A stretch of DNA of 12,211 nucleotides from NCBI GenBank assembly GCA_026770615.1, contig MU631330.1, forward strand, positions 30,712 through 42,922. Reading direction: 5' to 3'. The stretch's first letter is position 1; the number at the start of each line of letters is the position of its first letter. Positions 1-6,500 of this stretch are shown piece after piece. The notes beneath the pieces were generated by a model. That model had not been told where the DNA came from, ran no database searches, and saw nothing but the letters and a program-made list of their open reading frames with translations. This DNA is from Pavlovales sp. CCMP2436 (Eukaryota > Haptophyta > Pavlovophyceae > Pavlovales). A program made the position numbers and the translations under genes.

Positions 1-231
1 CGTCTGACTGTTCTGAATGTTGTGCTGGTCTGAGCGCTGCGTCGCCCATTGCCTGCTGCGTGCCTTAGTCGGCTGCGCTGGCTTGGGCGCCACCGCGCGT
101 GCCGATGGATCTCCAGTAGTGTGCCCGGGCAAGGGCGTTTAGGGAGATGATCTGTTGGTTGCTGTTTGTCGTGTTCCCACGCTGGGCAGCGATCGGGGCC
201 AGCGCGCTCAAGCGCGCGAGCAGTAGCTGCG
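1..231 (-). repeat. Direct duplicate of 11253-11483, holding a copy of a C-terminal exon
   Basis: The stretch aligns without gaps to 11253-11483 with about 8 substitutions by eye (~96% identity). On the minus strand both copies encode the same C-terminus (LSALAPIAAQRG... here, LSALSPIAAQRG... there) ending in a stop at 65-67. Of the five coding differences two are silent; the replacements are A/S, A/V and W/R. Similarity stops abruptly at 231, where an AT-rich minisatellite begins, so this copy is cut off relative to the other. The left side continues beyond the window. It may be a second gene copy's last exon or a truncated duplicate; a cag precedes the coding stretch exactly at the break, so splicing into it is conceivable. 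The protein family is not recognised. Confidence 0.85.
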
Positions 232-391
232 ATATACTTTATATACATATATACATATATACTATACATATATACTTTATGTACATAAATATACATATAT
301 ACTATACATATATACTTTATGTACATAAATATACATATATACTATACATATATGCTTTATGTACATATATACATATATACTTTATGTACAT
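232..391. repeat. AT-rich minisatellite, 40-bp unit
   Basis: The tract is made of tata/catata/tttatgtaca motifs. A 40-bp unit is repeated exactly at 261-300 and 301-340, and a third diverged copy occupies 341-380. It lies between the duplicated exon copy on the left and the spacer before the acidic terminal exon on the right. The short open frames across it come only from the repeat and are not genes. Confidence 0.9.
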
Positions 392-529
392 TGCCTGTGG
401 CGTGTACACGACTCCATCCGCCTCACCGCACCGCCTCTCTCTCTGTCTATGTCTGCACGATCTCGTCTGTGAGTGAACGCGAGTCTCCTGCCGCACACTG
501 CTGAGTCAATTATTATTATTATTTTGCAG

Positions 530-618
530 AGGCGGGCTCCGACGAGATGGAGGGCTTCATTGTCGACGACGAGGAGGACGAGGCGGGCAACGAGGAGGAG
601 GAGGACGACGACGAATAG
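530..618 (+). CDS. 3'-terminal exon of a gene with an acidic C-terminus (partial)
   Basis: A T-rich stretch ending in ttttgcag (522-529) is a good 3' splice site. Using it, the downstream frame reads GSDEMEGFIVDDEEDE..., is dominated by Asp/Glu and stops at TAG (616-618). Two bases of the first codon come from the preceding exon. Acidic tails with a GFIVDD-like motif are frequent in chromatin and DNA-repair proteins, but 28 residues cannot identify the family. The upstream exons are not visible: the intron contains the spacer and perhaps the minisatellite to the left, or the donor lies outside the window. The gene converges on the VTT-domain gene. Confidence 0.6.
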
Positions 619-1122
619 GCTGCTTCGGAAGTAGTCTTGCAATGGAATTCCGACGCAAAATCGGGATTCGGGCAGGACCAGCCCGCAGGAGTTTAAAGTC
701 TTGCCTTGGAAGGCCCCGCTAGCCGGTGGATGATGGCAGGATACTGGATAGGCAGTGCGGCCAACGTCTTAAGCTGCAGTCTATGCCTACGGCTGTTGCG
801 CTTTGCAGCACTTCAAACCCCGGCAGGCATCGGCTCTTCTACGCAGGCCATCGACGTCGCTACGCTTCGACTCGTAAACTAAATTTATGACAAGCAATTG
901 ACTTTCTTGAAGCGACTTTATATTACCAGTTTCGCTTTTCTTGTCCTTGATTCCCTCTAATTCTCGTTAACGAACTAGTTCGGTAAAATAAATCAATGAA
1001 AATTCTGCCTCCAGGTTAGATTCACGCATGGGCCGTAGGCGTAACGAAGAGTAAGACGTCCGAAGACAGCCACTACCCATAGCACGAGCACAGCTAGCTC
1101 CGACACACTAGGCCGAAAATGC
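619..1122. other. Intergenic spacer between convergent genes
   Basis: This 504-bp stretch has no supportable coding region on either strand. It is the 3' flank of both the acidic terminal exon (+) and the VTT-domain gene (-). The only structure seen is a pair of overlapping perfect palindromes, cgttaacg (965-972) and cgaactagttcg (971-982), in an AT-rich part. No clear polyadenylation signal was picked out. Confidence 0.6.
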
Positions 1123-1950
1123 TCAGTCGTCGCCGCGGAACGTCTCGGGCTCCAACTCCTGCGCCCCCCGCAGCGCTTTGAACGCGACGACTGCCAATGC
1201 CGCGGTCGCCAGCGAGCCGAGCACCTCGAGCGCTGTGCCTGCGGGCGACTGGAGCACCAACGAGACGTCGACCTTCTCCCCAGAGAGGATCGCGGTGAGC
1301 GCGTCACCCGTCGTCGCACCGACGTAGACCCATAGCGCGTTCAGCGGCAGGCAGCCCACGACGGTCCCCGCCACAACTGATGCGATGGGTGCGCGCGTGA
1401 AGAGACCCAAGTAATAATTGCCGATGGAAAAGGGGATTACGGGCGATTGACGCACGCCCACGATGCTGCCGAAGACGCCGAGCGCGCTCTGCGAGTCGAC
1501 CGTTTTCGCGATGGCGTCCAGCGAGCGCTTGGCCGCGCCCTCGCCCAGCATCTCCTCCGCCTTGTCACGCACCGCCTTGGCGGCGGGCGAGCGCGCGAGC
1601 GCGAGCGCGCCGGCGGCTGCCAAGGCCTGGCCGATGCAGACGGCGGCGAGACCCTCCTGAAAACCGAACACAGCACCCGAGGCGATGGCGATCGGCTGTG
1701 TTGGCACGCCGGGCACCATATCCGCCACGAAGACTGCCGCCGAGAAGGCCGCAGGCCCTAGCTGGCGCAGCGATTCCGCGTCGAGCATCACAGCGACGGC
1801 GCGGCGGCCGGCCGGCCGGGTCTGTGCGCGCGTAGCGTGTGCACGGAGGGCATGTGTGGGGACCGTTGAAGCGCCCGCGCGTGCAGCGTGTGCATGGAAG
1901 GGAGCCGCTGCCGCCAGCAAGACGCAGAGCAGCAGCAAACACTTCTGCAT
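1123..1950 (-). CDS. VTT/DedA-type (SNARE-associated, TVP38/TMEM64-like) membrane protein, likely plastid-targeted
   Basis: The 275-residue product starts with a hydrophobic signal peptide (residues 1-22, MQKCLLLLCVLLAAAAPFHA). An Ala/Arg/Thr/His-rich stretch poor in acidic residues follows (about 23-53), together a bipartite plastid leader. The mature part has the VTT/DedA layout: a re-entrant-like segment PGVPTQPIAIASGAVFGF (80-97), a long hydrophobic helix, RQSPVIPFSIGNYYLGL (157-173) with the family's Arg-x-x-Pro core, and GTVVGCLPLNALWVYVG (185-201). A last membrane segment lies near 238-258. The family is known for lipid scrambling or membrane homeostasis, and plants have chloroplast members. 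Met at 1950 was chosen because the frame upstream runs into the tandem repeat array and only this start gives a signal peptide. No introns are needed. Family call is firm; plastid location is inferred. Confidence 0.88.
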   Translation of the reverse strand: MQKCLLLLCVLLAAAAPFHAHAARAGASTVPTHALRAHATRAQTRPAGRRAVAVMLDAESLRQLGPAAFSAAVFVADMVPGVPTQPIAIASGAVFGFQEGLAAVCIGQALAAAGALALARSPAAKAVRDKAEEMLGEGAAKRSLDAIAKTVDSQSALGVFGSIVGVRQSPVIPFSIGNYYLGLFTRAPIASVVAGTVVGCLPLNALWVYVGATTGDALTAILSGEKVDVSLVLQSPAGTALEVLGSLATAALAVVAFKALRGAQELEPETFRGDD

Positions 1951-2006
1951 CCCGGCCTCCTGATGCTGGATGCTGGCGACTTCGCCGTTCGAGTTTTTTC
2001 TCGTCC

Positions 2007-2014
2007 ATTTAAAA
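2007..2014 (-). promoter_or_regulatory. Possible TATA-like element of the VTT-domain gene
   Basis: TTTTAAAT on the minus strand lies about 57-64 bases before the chosen ATG at 1950, between the start codon and the tandem repeat array. Position and composition fit a core promoter, but TATA use in this lineage is unknown. Confidence 0.25.
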
Positions 2015-2025
2015 GCGAGACCGCT

Positions 2026-2395
2026 TGTCGCTTGACCTCCGCGGTCCACGCTTCGGCCCTCCACGAGTTTGCGGTGAAACTCAGAACTCTCCTGGTGTAA
2101 GTTCCTCAGAAACCCGATGTCGCCTGACCTCCGCGCTCCACGGTTCGGCCCTCCACGAGTTTGCGGTGAAACTCAGAACTCTCCTGGTGTAAGTTCCCCA
2201 GAAACCCGAGTTGTTGACCTCCGCGCTCCACGCTTCGGCCCTCCACGACTTTGAGGTGAAACTCAGAACTCTCCTGGTGTTAGTTCCCCAGAAACCCGAG
2301 TTGTCGCCTGACCTCCGCGCTTCACGCTTCGGCCCTCCACGAGTTTGCGGTGAAACTCAGAACTCTGCTGGTGTAAGTTCCCCAGAAACCCGAGT
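2026..2395. repeat. Four tandem ~92-bp repeats in a divergent promoter region
   Basis: Four units start at about 2026, 2118, 2212 and 2302, with lengths 92, 94, 90 and 94. The third lacks four bases (cgcc) near its start. Each reads tgacctccgcg(c/g)tccacg...cttcggccctccacgag...ggtgaaactcagaactct...gtaagttcc. Units 1, 2 and 4 contain a small hairpin, gagttt-gcggtg-aaactc; unit 3 carries substitutions in the arm. The array begins about 75 bases upstream of the VTT-domain start codon and lies between two divergently transcribed genes, so it could hold promoter elements. No protein-like frame is conserved through all units. Confidence 0.93.
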
Positions 2396-2430
2396 CTGTT
2401 GGTCCAGTCGGTACCCTATTACACTCATGT

Positions 2431-2650
2431 AAAAAAAAAAAAAAAAAAAATCTAGTTAGGACGCCTGTCCCCGAAAGAGGTCTCCCGGACGTGAGTCCAG
2501 GACCATCCCCGAGCACACAGATACCGCCCCCCCTGAGCCTGGTTACTCAGAGAGCCCCTTCTACAAATTCGATTTTTGCCCGATTCGAACCTGAGACCTG
2601 CAAGTGTCGGCCACTTGGTTGTCCCCACTAGACCACGATGTATTCGTCGC
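2431..2650 (-). mobile_element. tRNA-derived Pol III element (SINE-like) with T20 end
   Basis: On the minus strand an A box TGGTCTAGTGG (2635-2625) and a B box GGTTCGAATC (2591-2582) are 44 bases apart, exactly tRNA spacing. Between them lie a D-stem-like GTCT/GGAC pair and an anticodon-like stem CAAGT/ACTTG with a 7-base loop. The acceptor arms do not pair and the T stem is poor, so this is not a working tRNA. About 130 bases of unrelated body follow, ending in a run of 20 T (A20 on the plus strand, 2431-2450) that would stop Pol III. tRNA-like head, non-tRNA body and homopolymer end are the SINE plan; some plant SINEs also end in T. Clear target-site duplications were not found. The outer limits are approximate. 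Confidence 0.6.
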
Positions 2651-2730
2651 ATTTTAAACAGCTGTGGACGGGTTGAGCGGACAGCCGACCCGCCATCGTC
2701 GAGGCCCGGCGCTGGATCCAAGTGGAGGCC

Positions 2731-3336
2731 ATGCGGCACTACGAGAACCTGCCTGTGAGCGCGCCAGCGGGCAAGTGGGCGACCGATCTGTGTGCGTGCT
2801 GGACGAGCCCGTGGTGCCTCATGCCGTGCTGCTCTCTCCTGACCCCGTGCGTGCCTCTCGCGCGCGCCGCTGGGCGCGCCGGCGTCCTCCCATTCTCGCT
2901 GGTGCTGCTGGTCGGCGGCGCGTGCTTCACTGCCATATCGTTGTGGCCGGAACCGACGAATACGGCAGTCGTCGTGGTGACGCCGTCGCAACCGAGTATA
3001 GACGTCGAGGGGGAGGTGGATGTCTTCCTCGAGTCATCAGTGGGCCGGTGGTACTGGCTAAGCAATGTTCTCTTCTTCCTCGTCGTATCGGCCTTTTTCG
3101 CTCTTCACCTGATCGTGCGGCGAAGGATTGTGCTCAAGTATGCCATAGAGGAGCACCCGGCGCTGAGCTGCGTGCTTGTCCTCGCCTGCCCCTGCTGTGC
3201 GGTCGCCCAGAGTGCGATTCACGTCGATCTGGTGGAGCATGGCGCTGTGCAGCAGGACTGCTCTTGCGCGCCGAAGCACCCGCTGGCGGATCGCACGACG
3301 AATGGAGACGTGCTCGGAGACGTGGAAATGCTCTGA
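2731..3336 (+). CDS. PLAC8-family cysteine-rich membrane protein
   Basis: The 201-residue product shows the PLAC8 pattern split in two. W16-x-T-D-L-C-A-C, then CLMPCCSLLTPCVPLA (29-44) matches the first Cys block. After two hydrophobic segments (about 51-71 and 109-129), RRRIVLKYAI (130-139) and SCVLVLACPCCAVAQ (146-160) match the second block with its C-x-C-C-x-x-x-Q ending. Known PLAC8 proteins sit in the plasma membrane or tonoplast and act in organ-size control, calcium influx or metal (cadmium, zinc) transport in plants. The substrate here cannot be told. The two blocks are farther apart than in a compact PLAC8 domain. The ATG at 2731 is the first in frame; an upstream in-frame GTG (2722) is unlikely in a eukaryote. 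No intron is required. Confidence 0.85.
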   Translation: MRHYENLPVSAPAGKWATDLCACWTSPWCLMPCCSLLTPCVPLARAAGRAGVLPFSLVLLVGGACFTAISLWPEPTNTAVVVVTPSQPSIDVEGEVDVFLESSVGRWYWLSNVLFFLVVSAFFALHLIVRRRIVLKYAIEEHPALSCVLVLACPCCAVAQSAIHVDLVEHGAVQQDCSCAPKHPLADRTTNGDVLGDVEML

Positions 3337-3599
3337 GGCTCTCGGCCTTCTCTTGACTCTCACTCTGTGCACTTGACTCACTCTCAGCCTATGAAATATT
3401 ATTAAATATTAGCGGCTCAGCGTGGTTCAACAGGTGACGTGTTCATTCACTGACTGTGACATTGTCCCAGGAGCGAAAATATATAGCGCGGTCTGGCCCA
3501 ACGGGCCAACAGGTGTTATTGTAGTGCTTGTAATAGTTAGTTACTATACTTCTAAAAACCTGATATATAATTATATAAGGATTCAAGCTGGCGTCTGAT
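3337..3599. other. Intergenic spacer between convergent PLAC8 and F-box/WD40 genes
   Basis: The AT-rich 3' flank of both genes, including aaatattattaaatatt near 3392-3410 and tatataattatata near 3563-3576. No gene is seen. It ends in a short copy of the dispersed repeat found near the right end of the window. Confidence 0.55.
3578..3597. repeat. Short partial copy of the ~57-bp dispersed repeat
   Basis: ggattcaagctggcgtctga differs by one base from each of the copies near 11240 and 11558. It abuts the stop codon of the F-box/WD40 gene (3600-3602), so it lies in its 3' UTR. Confidence 0.6.
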
Positions 3600-6500
3600 T
3601 TATACCATGTCGATGATCGCGAGATGTCGGCCGATGCAGCCCACAATGATGCGAGTGTCGTCCGCGACGACGCGCGTGCACCTGCTCAAGTTGCCGACCG
3701 GGATTGTCGCGCGCAGCCCACGGAGCATCGTGCCGGTCGGCGAAACGGATCCACCCAGAGGGGTGGCGTCGGCGAGCAGGCGTGGCACGTCCCACAGCCG
3801 GACGGTGCTGTCGAAGGAGGAAGATACGAGCGTGCGCCCGTCCGCTATGAACTGCAGACCTGCGATCGCGTCGCTGTGCGCGTCGTGCGCGGACGCCAAG
3901 GGCAGGCTGGACAAGCCCTTGCGAATGTCCCACAGCGCGAGGAGGCCGCCAGTAGCCCCGGCGACAACTAGATTGCCCTACGCAGCAACAACAATTGAGC
4001 AAAACCGATAATATGAGAAGAAGATACTTTATTCCGCTCAAATCGTAGGTTTTATGCAACGCAAAAAAAAAAAAAAAAAAAAAAAAAATGGGCGGCAATG
4101 GCCCAGACGGAACCGCCGTGCGCCAACTCGAGAGAAGCGCTCGAATCGCTGCATTTCTCTATTTGTATTATTATTGGTATTTCAATTTTTATTTTTATTT
4201 GTTTGGGTCGCTGCATTTCTCAATTTGTATTCGTATTAATAATCTCATTATTCACATCATTGTTATTTGCTTTAGTAGTAGTAGTAGTAGTAGTAGTAGC
4301 AGCAGCAGTTGTCGTAGTAGCAGCAGCAGCAGCAGCAGCAGTGATAGTAGTCACACACACACACACACACATACAAACGCACCAACGCACAGGTCCCATA
4401 CTGCATGCAGAAAGTAATAACTTATTCATAGTTTTTTTTTTTTTTTTTTTTTTTTTATAAAGATGAAAAAAACGCACCTAGGCGCAGGTCCCACGCGTTG
4501 AGCACCCCGTCGTCCCCGCCCGTGTAGACCGTCTGATATATGGGTCGATTAGTTTGTGAATGGGGGTATGGACGTATGGTTAGGACTAGGGTTTGAAATC
4601 GGAAAACGAGCAGTTACTGTATTAATTTGTTTGCTAGTTTTCTTGCTTGACAGCAACAACGACGACATATAAAATGCAAGAGAAAACTTCCCATACCCCC
4701 TGTCAAAAATAACGCCGTGAAAATAAAAGCACACCTTGCCACTTGAGGCTGTCATTTAATCAACAACCACGAAAATAAAATAAAAACAGACAGACAGATA
4801 GACAGAGACACACACACACACCTTGCCGCTCTCATCAGTCGCCAGCCCGCAGGCGTGCCCCGCATGTGCCTCATAGGCGTGCACAGGCCTCCCCCCCCAA
4901 TCCCACGAGCCCAGCGTCCCGTCGAAGGAGGTGGAGAGGATGTGGCTGTCTGTTCCCATGCAGGACACAATCGGTCCCAGGTGCCCTTAAGGGGTGGGTG
5001 GGGGGGAGAGGGGGGGGGGGTGTGGCTGTCCGTGCCCATGCAGCACACAATCGGTCCCAGGTGGCCTGCTCTTCATACGATGATGATGAGGATGATGACG
5101 AGTAAATTAGTCTGGAGACTGATATGCCTTTAATATTAGAGGAAGCAGCCGTCCCATGCAGCTCAAGATCGGCCCGAGGTGGCCTTAGGGGTATGTGCGT
5201 GTGGATGGGTGGGTGCGGGGGGGTGCGGGAGAGCGTGGGGGGGGAGGGGCGGGGGGGGGAGGTGTGTTGGGGGGGGAAGGGAGGTGGGTGCGCAGAATAA
5301 GAATAAGAATGGAGTATAAGTAAGAATGTATATTCGGGTATAAAGTAGATGTAAACATAACTTACGATTGACCTGAGGTGGCACGCGGCAAGAGAACCAG
5401 AGTTTAAAGCATAACCAGGGTTTGAAGGCATTTGGTAATCCCAAAAAAAATTTAAAAAAAATCGGCTTACCCGTCACGTTGCGCTCGACGCGTGGGACGG
5501 CGAGGGGCAAGCCCTCTTCCGCCGAACCGTCCATGGCAGTCAGTCGCCACACCTTGATCGTCGCATCGAAACCGCCTGAGAGAAGGCGCCTGTGTGTGTG
5601 TGTGTGCGTGTGTGGGAGCTTCTTTTTTTTTTGAAGCAGTCGGACGAACAGCAGGGAGGCTGGCACTGTTTAGTGGGCAAGGGTACTCTCAGTAGACAGT
5701 GATGTCATGCCCGTACGCCTTCGGGCTGCAAATCGGAGGACGTTAAAGAACTATGATTTAAACAGGGAGATGGCAGCAGACGCAGCAGGCGAGTGTAGAG
5801 TGTCGTGCCTACAGCTAAGGTCTGTCCACATGCCAAGGATGCTTGCCCCCCCCCCCCTTGCCCTCTTGCATCTGCCCCCTTGCTACGGCACTTAGACGCG
5901 TATTTGGGGGGGGAGGGGGGGTTTCTGTCTATATGCTTACTGACAGCTGGGGTCTAGCCACACGCCGAGTATGCCGGTGCCGTGGTCTCTCAGCGAATGC
6001 ACCACTCTGCTGGTCGCCAGGTCATACAGGCAGACCTGACGATTGGAAGAGGATTGCGTGGAAGGCGGGCGTGAGAGAGAGAGAGAAATAGGGCGCGGCA
6101 GGCGGGGTCAGCCAGAGAGTGGGAAGAACAGCAAAAAGCAAAAAAAAACGGACGACAGCCACATTACGAATATAAGAATTTGTTCTAATGATGCATTTTA
6201 AATAAGAGCAAATCACCTACATTCTAGTATTTATTTTGATTCTATTTTATCAATGCGAGAAAGGAGCGAGCAGCAGGCAACAGCCACATTATGAATATAA
6301 ACAGTGATAAAATACTCTTAGAATAATGCTGATAAAAGGAATGAACTCACTGTATATTGAGAGTAACGTGAACAATATTTTAAGTATTATATTAGTCATA
6401 TGTGTAGCAGTATTCAACCTGTCCGTCCTCGGAGGATGAAGCGAGCAAATCGCCGCGCATACTCACTCCGTACACCGGCCCGCTGTGCACGCCTAAATGG

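Noticed and set aside
2026..2395. CRISPR-like array
   Set aside because: Whole 92-bp units are repeated with no unique spacers, in a eukaryotic setting.
2570..2642. A functional tRNA gene on the minus strand
   Set aside because: The A and B boxes are good, but the acceptor arms do not pair, the T stem is weak and the anticodon arm is displaced by two bases; it is better explained as a tRNA-derived repeat.
2722..2730. GTG as start of the PLAC8 protein
   Set aside because: Nuclear eukaryotic genes rarely start at GTG and an ATG follows three codons later.
2664..3356. 230-codon plus-strand frame over the PLAC8 gene
   Set aside because: Arg/Gly-rich shadow; the PLAC8 frame explains the region.
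4220..4460. Poly-Ser/Ala/Thr open frames on both strands
   Set aside because: They arise from agt/agc, ca and T-run microsatellites in an intron.
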